Shown: positions 49,659-57,452 of the stretch, piece after piece
How positions within the stretch are numbered: position 1 is the stretch's first letter
Layout of the letters: every line of letters begins with the position of its first letter
The notes under the pieces: model-generated
Databases searched by the model: none
What the model was told of the DNA's origin: nothing
Seen by the model: the letters and a program-made list of their open reading frames with translations, nothing else
Assembly: GCA_964352815.1 (NCBI GenBank)
Contig: CAYGTO010000004.1
Span: forward strand, 62,001-126,000
DNA length: 64,000 nucleotides
DNA from: CAYGTO01 sp964352815
Lineage (GTDB): Bacteria; Pseudomonadota; Alphaproteobacteria; Rickettsiales; UBA3002
Reading direction: 5' to 3'
Translations under genes and position numbers: made by a program

Positions 49659-50447
49659 TTACGCTGATTGGTTTAATGATTGCAGCATTTCATCGGCCGC
49701 ACTCAAAATATTCGTGTTCATTTCATAGGCGCGCTGTGCGGTGATCAGCTTGGTGATTTCCTCTACGGAATCGACGTTTGATTGCTCAAGGCCGCCCTGG
49801 AAAATGTTACCAAACCCTTCTTCGTTCGGCACGCCAATCAACGGGTCACCCGAGGCAAAGGTCTGCAAATAAAGGTTGTCACCAATGGCGTCGAGGCCTT
49901 CTGGGTTGATGAAGTTGACGAGCTCAATCTGGCCAATCTGTGTCGGAGCCGGTTGCTCGCGGAAGAAGGCTTCCACAATGCCGTCCGGACTAATTCCTAC
50001 CGAAATGGCGTCATCTGGAATCAGAATCGCCGGCTCAAAAAGATAACCATCCTGTGTTACCAGTTCTCCTTGCGGGCTGATGCCCAATGTTCCGTCACGT
50101 GTATACGCGATCTCACCATTAGGAAGTTGAACTTGGAAGAAACCTTTGCCGCGGATTGCAAGATCGAGCGGATTATCGGTCACCTGCAACGTTCCTTGGG
50201 TTGTGTCGCGCGTGATCGAGCCTGTGTTAACACCCAAACCGAGCTGAACGCCGGTTGGCACGACGGTAATCGCATCCGAGGAACTTTGCCCCGTGCGTTT
50301 GAAGCTCTGATAGAGTAAATCTTCGAATTCTGCGCGCTGCGCCTTATAACTAGTCGTTGTCAGGTTTGCTAAGTTGTTCGAAATCACCGTCAAATTCATG
50401 TCCTGTGCACGAAGGCCGGTGGCTGCGATGTCTAATGCTCTCATCAT
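49659..50447 (-). CDS. flgG: Flagellar distal rod protein FlgG
   Basis: 262 residues, the normal length. Start MMRALDIAATGLRAQDMNLT (Met 50447 or 50444), ANLTTTSYKAQRAEFEDLLYQ, LDLAIRGKGFFQVQLPNGE, and C-terminal LEQSNVDSVEEITKLITAQR. It forms the distal rod. AGGAG lies before the start. Confidence 0.97.
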   Translation of the reverse strand: MMRALDIAATGLRAQDMNLTVISNNLANLTTTSYKAQRAEFEDLLYQSFKRTGQSSSDAITVVPTGVQLGLGVNTGSITRDTTQGTLQVTDNPLDLAIRGKGFFQVQLPNGEIAYTRDGTLGISPQGELVTQDGYLFEPAILIPDDAISVGISPDGIVEAFFREQPAPTQIGQIELVNFINPEGLDAIGDNLYLQTFASGDPLIGVPNEEGFGNIFQGGLEQSNVDSVEEITKLITAQRAYEMNTNILSAADEMLQSLNQSA

Positions 50448-50459
50448 GGCGTGTTACTC

Positions 50460-51242
50460 CTAATTATTCTTGGTGTAGGTGTTTGAAGTTTTGCGTTGCA
50501 AGTCGTATACCACTTCTATGAATTTTGCGGTACTGCCGACGCCACGCTGTAGTTTGGTCAAACGAACCATCTCTGAAACGGGGGATACGTTCGATTGTTC
50601 GAGGAAGCCTTGCACCATTACAGACTGATCGTCTAAGCGGCCTAGCCCGTTGGTGGCTTCAAGCTCAAGTGCCTCACCGGCTTGGTCAGTGCTTAATAAC
50701 ATGTTCCCTTCACGCTGCATATTTTGCGGATTAGGAATGGTGAACATGCCGATGGTGCCACGTTCTTCGCGTGGGGCAGAGCGGTCGACCCCAAGAACGG
50801 TGACCAGACCATTTTGACCAATCACTACGTCAGAATCGACGTCTTCAAAGACGATATTTCCGCCTTGAGCACCACGAATAGGGAGCCCTTCCATGGTTAC
50901 GAGGATGCCCTCATTGTTGATCTTAAAATTACCCGCCTTCGTATATTGAAGGCCATTTTGAGTCTCGACACCAAAATACGCAGGGCCTTGAATGGCCACA
51001 TCAAGCGCATTAGAGGTTTGCTCAAGGCGCCCTGTGCTGGTGTCGCGATATGTGGCGATATCTTGAGTGAAGGCGATGTTTTTGTTACCCTGGGCTTCGG
51101 CATCCACTAGGTAGTCTGTAAAGAGGACTTTTTCCGCCTGATATCCCGTCGTATTCGCATTAGCAACATTGTTGGCTGTGATGTCCAACATGCGAAACTG
51201 CGATAGTTGACGAGAAAGCGCTACATATACACTATTATCCAT
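50460..51242 (-). CDS. flgF: Flagellar proximal rod protein FlgF
   Basis: 260 residues from ATG 51242 (MDNSVYVALSRQL), preceded by CGGAG; the frame is open to 51299. Pattern: DITANNVANANTTGYQAEKV, LDVAIQGPAYFGVET, and a C-terminal QGFLEQSNVSPVSEMVRLTK. First gene of the flgFGAH operon, with a sigma-54-type promoter 40 bp upstream. Confidence 0.96.
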   Translation of the reverse strand: MDNSVYVALSRQLSQFRMLDITANNVANANTTGYQAEKVLFTDYLVDAEAQGNKNIAFTQDIATYRDTSTGRLEQTSNALDVAIQGPAYFGVETQNGLQYTKAGNFKINNEGILVTMEGLPIRGAQGGNIVFEDVDSDVVIGQNGLVTVLGVDRSAPREERGTIGMFTIPNPQNMQREGNMLLSTDQAGEALELEATNGLGRLDDQSVMVQGFLEQSNVSPVSEMVRLTKLQRGVGSTAKFIEVVYDLQRKTSNTYTKNN

Positions 51243-51283
51243 GTCTAACTCCGTAACCTTTAATGGTTTTGCCGAAGAGCGTT

Positions 51284-51298
51284 GCATGGAGCATGCCA
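51284..51298 (-). promoter_or_regulatory. Sigma-54-type promoter for flgF
   Basis: Minus strand TGGCATGCTCCATGC keeps the GG and GC dinucleotides at the -24/-12 spacing of sigma-54 promoters (TGGCAC-N5-TTGC), with mismatches at the sixth and twelfth positions. A similar site precedes fliM. Confidence 0.55.
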
Positions 51299-51452
51299 AA
51301 TGTAGTGGATATTAATAATATTAATAAATATCAGTATGTTAAAAAATTATCCACAAAAAGCACTGTAACTGTATACGCAGCAGGTTCGCAGAAGTGACGG
51401 AAAAAAATGCACGATGTGCGTAAAAAACGCCTGAATAAGACGTGAAATGCTG

Positions 51453-51473
51453 GTGCGAAGGGGCGTTTCGCAC
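51453..51473. promoter_or_regulatory. Inverted repeat upstream of fliL, candidate operator
   Basis: GTGCGAA (51453-51459) and TTCGCAC (51467-51473) flank a GGGGCGT spacer just before CTATAGTATGG, which could be a -10. It may be a regulator site or a transcript hairpin. Confidence 0.35.
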
Positions 51474-51528
51474 TATAGTATGGGGTAAGAACAAACCAAT
51501 AAAATAAGAATATTCAGGGGGATGCCAC

Positions 51529-52110
51529 ATGGCCGAAGATGATGAAAAGCCAAAAGAAGGTGAAGAAAACGCCGATGCTGTCGATGGAGACGGCGAAGAG
51601 GGCGGTGGAAAGAAAAAGAAACTCATTATCATTATCGCGGCAGCCGTGTTGTTAATTGGCGGCGGCGCGGGCGTCTTCTTAAGCGGAATGCTTGGTGGCG
51701 GCGAAGAAAAAGCGGAGCACGCTGAAGGTGAACATGGTGAACACACAGAAGGTGAGCAAAGTGAAGACGGTAAAAAGATGGAGGGCAAAGAGGAAGCGAG
51801 CGGTGTCCCTGTCTATTATGAGTTGCCTGATTTTATCGTGAATCTAAACACCGGTGGTCGGCGCACTAGCTTCTTAAAAATGAAAGTGACGCTTGAGCTC
51901 TCTAATGCGACGGTGGTCGAAAAAATGGATGCTTATAAACCGCGTATCTTGGACGCGTTTAATACCTATCTGCGCGAGCTGCGAACCTCTGATTTGGCAG
52001 GCTCGGCAGGGGTCTACCGTTTACGCCGAGAGCTGATGTTACGGATCGAAAAAGCCGTGGGTGAAGGCGTAGTGAGCGATATTCTATTCAAAGAAATCGT
52101 GGTGCAATAA
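51529..52110 (+). CDS. fliL: Flagellar basal body-associated protein FliL
   Basis: 193 residues. Acidic cytoplasmic start (KPKEGEENADAVDGDGEEGG), one TM helix at ~32-52 (LIIIIAAAVLLIGGGAGVFL), then the periplasmic FliL domain (PVYYELPDFIVNLNTGGRRT, FLKMKVTLELSN) and conserved C-terminus (LFKEIVVQ). It stabilises the stator-rotor interface. AGGGGG ribosome site. First of fliL-fliM-DUF6468-motE. Confidence 0.94.
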   Translation: MAEDDEKPKEGEENADAVDGDGEEGGGKKKKLIIIIAAAVLLIGGGAGVFLSGMLGGGEEKAEHAEGEHGEHTEGEQSEDGKKMEGKEEASGVPVYYELPDFIVNLNTGGRRTSFLKMKVTLELSNATVVEKMDAYKPRILDAFNTYLRELRTSDLAGSAGVYRLRRELMLRIEKAVGEGVVSDILFKEIVVQ

Positions 52111-52125
52111 CGGACTTCGTGCCAA

Positions 52126-52140
52126 TGGCATGGAAGTTGC
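52126..52140 (+). promoter_or_regulatory. Sigma-54-type promoter before fliM
   Basis: TGGCATGGAAGTTGC, one mismatch to TGGCAC-N5-TTGC, 60 bp before the fliM ATG. The fliM-DUF6468-motE group may therefore be transcribed apart from fliL. Confidence 0.6.
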
Positions 52141-52199
52141 TGAAAAATCAAGCAACCTATGCTAATTTAAGAGATATCGTAACAAACGAACAGTAGGCT

Positions 52200-53315
52200 A
52201 TGTCAGACGAAGAAGAAGTAGATCAGGAAGCGATGATGGCCGAATGGGAGGCCATGGCGGGCGACGGTGGTGACGGCGAAGGAGGTGCCGCCGCGGCAGC
52301 CGCGGATGCGTTTGATCCGACGGATGGTGGTGAAGATGATGAAGCAGACGAGCGCGTCCTAAACCAGGACGAAATCGATATGCTCCTTGGCTTTGAAGCC
52401 GGAGATGAGGAAGAGCAAAAATCGGGTATCCAGGCGATTCTCGATAAATCCCTGATGGCGTATGAACGCCTGCCAATGATCGAAGTCGTCTTCGACCGTT
52501 TGGTGCGCATGCTCTCCTCATCACTTCGAAATTATACCGCTGAAAACATCGATGTGACCATCGATTCCATGGTATCGCAGAGGTTTGATGATTATATGAA
52601 TTCGATTCCACTGCCGGCGATGCTTGCTGTGTTTCGCGCGGTGGAGTGGGAGAATTTTGGCCTCGTAACGGTTGACAGCTCCATGATCTATTCATTGGTG
52701 GATGTGCTGTTTGGTGGGCGCCGTTTGAGTAAACCGATTCGGATTGAAGGCCGCCCGTACACGACGATTGAACAAGATATTGTCAAAGAAATGATCGAGA
52801 TTATTCTACATGATCTCAGTACCGCGTTTGACCCGCTATCACCGGTAACGTTCCAGTTTGATCGGATTGAGAGCAACCCACGGTTTGCAACGATCACGCG
52901 CCCGAATAACGCGGTGCTTCTAGTGCGTTTGCGTGTGGATATGGAAGATCGCGGTGGTATGGTTGAGATTTGTGTGCCGCATACAACACTTGAGCCCATT
53001 CGTGACTTGCTTCTTCAAATGTTTATGGGTGAGAAGTTTGGCCATGATGCGATTTGGGAGAGGAACCTCGGCCGCGAAGTGCAGCAGACAGATATTGAAA
53101 TTGAGGTGGTGATGGAACGCCGCAAAATGACGCTGGGAGAAATTGTTGGCCTCGAAGTGGGAAAAACAATTATGCTTGATCGCAAGGCAAATGACGATGT
53201 GTCCGTTGTAAGCGGCGGTGTTGAGCTTGCGAAAGCACGGCTAGGGCGTAAAGGTGATAATATCGCCGTCATGCTGGAGGAAGAAATTGGTGAAAAAGCC
53301 AAGGAATTAACGTAA
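52200..53315 (+). CDS. fliM: Flagellar motor switch protein FliM
   Basis: 371 residues. Acidic low-complexity N-terminus (~1-60) with LNQDEIDMLLGFEAGDE resembling the CheY-P binding segment. Middle domain: SSLRNYTAENIDVTIDSMVS, PAMLAVFRAVEWENFGLV, VDVLFGGRRLSKPIR. C-terminal SPOA domain near 280-360 (VMERRKMTLGEIVGLEVGKT). C-ring component that sets rotation sense. Confidence 0.96.
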   Translation: MSDEEEVDQEAMMAEWEAMAGDGGDGEGGAAAAAADAFDPTDGGEDDEADERVLNQDEIDMLLGFEAGDEEEQKSGIQAILDKSLMAYERLPMIEVVFDRLVRMLSSSLRNYTAENIDVTIDSMVSQRFDDYMNSIPLPAMLAVFRAVEWENFGLVTVDSSMIYSLVDVLFGGRRLSKPIRIEGRPYTTIEQDIVKEMIEIILHDLSTAFDPLSPVTFQFDRIESNPRFATITRPNNAVLLVRLRVDMEDRGGMVEICVPHTTLEPIRDLLLQMFMGEKFGHDAIWERNLGREVQQTDIEIEVVMERRKMTLGEIVGLEVGKTIMLDRKANDDVSVVSGGVELAKARLGRKGDNIAVMLEEEIGEKAKELT

Positions 53316-53344
53316 GCTGATCGCAACGAATCGGAGCGAAGACG

Positions 53345-54031
53345 ATGGAACTAATTGTAACGAAATTGATCATTGATGTGGTGATGGCCGTGCTGCTGTT
53401 CGGCACGATTTGGTATTGCCGGCGCCTCGATTTGCGCATCAAAATTTTGCAAGATAGTAAGGGTGAACTGGCCAAAGTGGTGAAGCGCTTTGACGATAGC
53501 ACGGAAAAGGCCGCCTTATGCATTGGGGAGATTCATAAAGTATCGCAGCGTATTCATGAAAATATGCGCCACCATATGGATAAAGCGAATTTCTTAGCGG
53601 GTGATCTTTCGTACATGATTGAGCGTGGGAACAAGGTGGTGGGCGCGATTCCTGAGAAAGAGTTGGAAGAGCTTCGTGAGCGCGGCAAGCCAGCCACGCA
53701 GCGTAAAGAGAGACGCGCGGCAAAAGCGGAAAGCGCGGGTGAGGCAAAACCAGCGAGCCGGAGCCAGGAAGCGACACCGATCCAGGGTGGGCGCCGCCGC
53801 GAAGATTTGGCGATCGAAGACCAATCCATCAAGGATGATACAAAGAAGATTGAGCGTATGCTGACCGCACTGTCTGAGCATCGTGAAGCGTCTGAAGCTG
53901 TCGAGCAAGAAATCATTACTCCTGATCAGCTTGAAGAAGAAAAACCGGGCGCGGTGAAGTTGCGCTCGAAAGCGGAGCAAGAGCTTTATGAAGCGCTGCG
54001 TAATCAAGGTCAGAAAGGAGAAAGCGCATGA
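53345..54031 (+). CDS. DUF6468-type flagellar operon protein
   Basis: 228 residues. One N-terminal membrane helix (~6-24, KLIIDVVMAVLLFGTIWYC), then a coiled-coil-like segment (LDLRIKILQDSKGELAKVVK; HKVSQRIHENMRHHMDKANF) and a basic to acidic, likely disordered C-terminal half. It is placed between fliM and motE and overlaps motE by 4 bp, as in many alphaproteobacteria. The role in the flagellum is not established. Confidence 0.85.
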   Translation: MELIVTKLIIDVVMAVLLFGTIWYCRRLDLRIKILQDSKGELAKVVKRFDDSTEKAALCIGEIHKVSQRIHENMRHHMDKANFLAGDLSYMIERGNKVVGAIPEKELEELRERGKPATQRKERRAAKAESAGEAKPASRSQEATPIQGGRRREDLAIEDQSIKDDTKKIERMLTALSEHREASEAVEQEIITPDQLEEEKPGAVKLRSKAEQELYEALRNQGQKGESA

Positions 54032-54798
54032 TTCGCTCTCGCAAAATTCTCAAAGCGCCCACGATTCGCATTATCCCGATCATCATGATGCTCGCGGTGA
54101 TTATGCTCGGTGCGCGCGTGTATGATATCGTTATTGGCGGCCAGGCATTGCAAGATGAGCTGCACAAAATAGCGATTGCAGAAGCCAAAGCAGCGGATGA
54201 TGCAGAGGAAGAAGATGAAGATGCTGCCGCGGAAGATGCAGATGGCGAAGCCATGGCAGAGGAAGGTAAGGAGGGAGAAGAAGGCGAGCCTGCTCCTGAT
54301 AAATTCGCTGACCGTGAAGATGTGAGCGAGCGCCGCCCAGATGAGAGTAAAGTTGCCGAAAAGCGTCAGTTTAACAATGTTGAAGTGGACTTGCTCCAAA
54401 GCCTGGCCGAACGCCGCGAGAAGCTTGATATATGGGAAGAAGAAGTTGCGGTGAAAGAGAAGCTGCTCGAAGCGACGGAACGTCGCCTTGATACTAAGCT
54501 GGCTGAGTTGAAAGATTTGCAGGGCAAAGTTCAGGCGTTGCTCAATGAGTATCAGGAATATGAAGAAGAAGAAATTAAGAGCCTGGTGAAAATATATGAA
54601 AGCATGAAACCAAAAGATGCGGCGATCATTTTCAACAAGCTGGACATGCCGATTTTGTTCAAGGTCGTCGATATGATGTCGGAGCGGCGTGCTGCGCCGA
54701 TCTTAGCGAAGATGGACGCAAATCGCGCGCGTGATGTGACGCGTGAGCTGGCTGCGCAGCGTGAGATGCGTAACATCCCGGCCAATGTCCCTCAATAA
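54028..54798 (+). CDS. motE: MotE-like protein with MgtE N-terminal domain
   Basis: 256 residues. Start overlaps the previous stop. N-terminal TM helix (~11-28, RIIPIIMMLAVIMLGARVYD), a very acidic linker (54-90), coiled coil with ERREKLDIWEEEVAVKEKLL, and a C-terminal MgtE N-like helical domain (MKPKDAAIIFNKLDMPILFK). In alphaproteobacteria such proteins act as chaperone for the periplasmic motor protein MotC; motC is not in the window. Confidence 0.88.
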   Translation: MIRSRKILKAPTIRIIPIIMMLAVIMLGARVYDIVIGGQALQDELHKIAIAEAKAADDAEEEDEDAAAEDADGEAMAEEGKEGEEGEPAPDKFADREDVSERRPDESKVAEKRQFNNVEVDLLQSLAERREKLDIWEEEVAVKEKLLEATERRLDTKLAELKDLQGKVQALLNEYQEYEEEEIKSLVKIYESMKPKDAAIIFNKLDMPILFKVVDMMSERRAAPILAKMDANRARDVTRELAAQREMRNIPANVPQ

Positions 54799-54799
54799 G

Positions 54800-55468
54800 T
54801 TAAAAGTCTGGATCGTCGTAATAGTCGGGCGGAGTGATGCCACCGAAGCGATCTTGTAATACGGCGTGCATCGACGGGCGTGACTTGACCAGCGCATACC
54901 ATTCTTTGGTCGCTTGATGATGCTCCCACGGCACATCACCGAGATAATCTAACGCAGAGAGATGGGCTGCGGCCACCAGATCTGCGAGCGTTAAATAATT
55001 CCCAGCGATCCATTGGTGCTTCATCAACAGATGAGCAATGTAGTCGAGATGGTGCAGCAAGTTCCGTTTGCCCGAACGAATGATCGTGGAATCCGGTTCG
55101 CCATAACCAAGCAGTCGCTTATAGAGCTTCTCATAGAGCACATATTCGGTCACTTCCGAATAAAATTTTCGATCAAACCATTCAACCAAGCGGCGGACAT
55201 TGGCGCGCTCTTCGGGTGAGTTTCCAAGGCACTGGATCGAAGGGTAAGCTGTCTCGAGATGTTCATAAATACTGTAAGCACCGCAGAGGGTTAAACCGCC
55301 TTCTTCATGCAAGATAGGAAGTTCGCCGGAAGGGTTCAGCTTAAACAATTCGAGGCGACGTTCCCAAAACGGCTCCTCTTTCAACTCAAAGACAAGCTCC
55401 TTCTCGCGCAAGAGCATGCGAATGGCGCGGCATTGCGGGAGCAGTGGACTGTGATACAGCGTTCGCAT
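54800..55468 (-). CDS. Glutathione S-transferase family protein
   Basis: 222 residues. N-terminal thioredoxin-like domain (MRTLYHSPLLPQCRAIRMLL, then PSGELPILHEEG with the cis-Pro) and all-helical C-terminal domain (AGNYLTLADLVAAAHLSAL). The active-site Ser/Cys region reads SPLLPQCR. Cytosolic; detoxification or stringent-response role cannot be chosen. Its stop is one base from the convergent motE stop. Confidence 0.9.
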   Translation of the reverse strand: MRTLYHSPLLPQCRAIRMLLREKELVFELKEEPFWERRLELFKLNPSGELPILHEEGGLTLCGAYSIYEHLETAYPSIQCLGNSPEERANVRRLVEWFDRKFYSEVTEYVLYEKLYKRLLGYGEPDSTIIRSGKRNLLHHLDYIAHLLMKHQWIAGNYLTLADLVAAAHLSALDYLGDVPWEHHQATKEWYALVKSRPSMHAVLQDRFGGITPPDYYDDPDF

Positions 55469-55534
55469 TGAATCTCGTTGGAGTGATTAGGGTAGCTAGA
55501 GGTAGCACAGATAGCGCGGATCAGACAAGCCTCA

Positions 55535-56431
55535 TCATGCGCTTTGTGAGTTACTTTCCGGCATGCGTTTCACGCTGTACACGGCAAAGACGCAGTACCC
55601 AAGAATCACCAGAATATAGAAGCCGATCGGTAGCCCAACGCCTGGCACCATCGCGAACGTTTCTTCGCGCATGAGGTTGCTGAGCACCATCTGGATCAAA
55701 TAAGCCGGTGTCAGCGCGAGGCAGGCGAGCTTAAGCCCTTCTTCGTAAGAGAGTTTCGTTTTCATGATGAGCCCAATCAACATCATGATCATGCCAAACA
55801 CGAGTACTTGGATAAGCGCCCAGATCATCCAGATGATCAGGAAGAAAGCGAAGAAGACGAGCCCCATGATCAGAGCGTTGGAAACGAGATTTTCATCATA
55901 CCAGTTGATAAAATTGGCGACATAGTCATGCGCAAGGTCGGCATTAAGCTCCAAGATTTCATCGGTTTCCATCTCTGAGAAATAATAGCTGCGAATTTCA
56001 CCGGTGCCGCCATCCTTGCTCACATGAATCGCATCGCGGCTGACAATGATCGGAATGCCCGTTTCAAGAACATCATCGGGCTGTGCCTCGGGCATGATCG
56101 AGATGAAGGGGATTTCGAAGCTCTCGCCGATATCGATAAAGATCATGTAGGGCGTCTCTGCCGTCGTCATCATTTCCCCTTCTTCGATGATCATTGGAGG
56201 GATTTGGTCGGCGACTTGTCCAAGGTAACGCTCTGCAGGAGATAGGTTCCCATCGTGGCGTGCGAAAATCTCATCATGTAAATGGTAGAGGCCCATGCTG
56301 ACATAAACGAGCGTCACCAGTGCGATCATGAAAAATAGATAGCCAAATCCCATGCCGACATAACGTTGCCTCATGTAACGATAAGATTCTGGATCGAAGA
56401 GTGAACGAACCAACAATGCGAGATAAGTCAT
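55535..56431 (-). CDS. Yip1-domain-like multi-pass membrane protein
   Basis: 298 residues. TM helices at ~30-50 (GYLFFMIALVTLVYVSMGLY), ~185-232 (two or three), ~240-260 and ~270-290. Between the first and second helices lies a ~130-residue extracytoplasmic region with acidic patches (PPMIIEEGEMMTTAETPYMI). The C-terminal half resembles Yip1/DUF1282 proteins. 13 bp separate it from the upstream epimerase-like gene, so they are co-transcribed. Function unknown. Confidence 0.7.
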   Translation of the reverse strand: MTYLALLVRSLFDPESYRYMRQRYVGMGFGYLFFMIALVTLVYVSMGLYHLHDEIFARHDGNLSPAERYLGQVADQIPPMIIEEGEMMTTAETPYMIFIDIGESFEIPFISIMPEAQPDDVLETGIPIIVSRDAIHVSKDGGTGEIRSYYFSEMETDEILELNADLAHDYVANFINWYDENLVSNALIMGLVFFAFFLIIWMIWALIQVLVFGMIMMLIGLIMKTKLSYEEGLKLACLALTPAYLIQMVLSNLMREETFAMVPGVGLPIGFYILVILGYCVFAVYSVKRMPESNSQSA

Positions 56432-56444
56432 ATAGGCCTCGTGT

Positions 56445-57374
56445 TTAAGCGTTACGTTTATAATGGCTTAAATATTCGGGGACAATCAATTCAGGCGAGG
56501 CTGGGGACATTCCGAGTGCTTCAAAGCCCTGGGCGGCAGGGTTCACAACATTATCATAATCGAGCAGACGCACCTGATCCCGTGTCAGCGGCGGGGTTGG
56601 CAACAATTCTGCGAAGGTGGCAAAGGCCATTGCCATTGAATTGGGCATTGGCATGAGCATCACGCGGCGGCGTGTGACATCGCGAACGAACTGTAGAATT
56701 TCTTTGAAAGTATAAATATGTGGGCCGCCCAGCTCATAAATGTGGCCAGCGCATTCTGTATCTTCAACTGCGTGCTTAATCGCGCGGGCAACATCCGCGA
56801 CATAGACCGGCTGAAATTTGCTGTTCCCCCCTTTGATCAGTGGAAGGAAGGGCGAAAAGACTGCCATCTTTGCGAACTGGTTGAAGAAATTATCTTCCGG
56901 GCCGAAGATGACGCTAGGGCGGAAGATGGTGGCGTTAGGAAATGCCGAGCGCACCGCTTGTTCTCCGACAAGCTTTGTCTTTGCGTAGGATGAGGTTTCG
57001 GCCTTATCCACGCCAAGAGACGACATTTGAATGAATTTCGGGATGTGCAGATGCTGCGCCATTTGCGCGAGCAGATCAGAGCCTTGGGCATGCAGGGTGG
57101 TAAAGCTTTGGCTGCCTTTTTCGAACAAAATGCCAACGAGGTTAATCACGGCATAGGAGTTGTCGAGCTTGCCACGCAGCGTTTCAGGGCGTGAAATGTC
57201 TGCGTATTGTGCGACAATCTGACCGACGGCGCCAGCGGGCTTGATATCATAGGCTTCTTCAGGATTCCGGCACAGAATGCGCACCGTGTAGCCGGCTTCG
57301 GCCATGATTTTAACGACATGCCGTCCTAGAAAGCCCGTGCCGCCCACGACGGTGATGATTTTATTCTGGTACAT
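56445..57374 (-). CDS. Atypical SDR, complex I NDUFA9-like epimerase
   Basis: 309 residues. Rossmann motif VVGGTGFLGRHVVK at residues 10-23 and YAKTKLVGEQAV (Y-x3-K) near 136. The sequence ISRPETLRGKLDNSYAVINL and LRPSVIFGPEDNFFNQFA is typical of the NDUFA9-like subfamily in alphaproteobacteria, the homologue of a mitochondrial complex I accessory subunit. Binds NAD(P)(H); not catalytic as far as known. Confidence 0.93.
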   Translation of the reverse strand: MYQNKIITVVGGTGFLGRHVVKIMAEAGYTVRILCRNPEEAYDIKPAGAVGQIVAQYADISRPETLRGKLDNSYAVINLVGILFEKGSQSFTTLHAQGSDLLAQMAQHLHIPKFIQMSSLGVDKAETSSYAKTKLVGEQAVRSAFPNATIFRPSVIFGPEDNFFNQFAKMAVFSPFLPLIKGGNSKFQPVYVADVARAIKHAVEDTECAGHIYELGGPHIYTFKEILQFVRDVTRRRVMLMPMPNSMAMAFATFAELLPTPPLTRDQVRLLDYDNVVNPAAQGFEALGMSPASPELIVPEYLSHYKRNA

Positions 57375-57452
57375 ATCCCTGTGTATAAGCCTGTGTATTT
57401 TCCCCGTATCATACGCAGAAAAAAGATAAAAAGCAAATGAGATTGAACGGAT

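Noticed and set aside
51339..51788. 149-codon minus-strand frame opposite fliL
   Set aside because: Ser/Pro/Phe repeats mirror the acidic, Gly-rich fliL sequence; a shadow frame.
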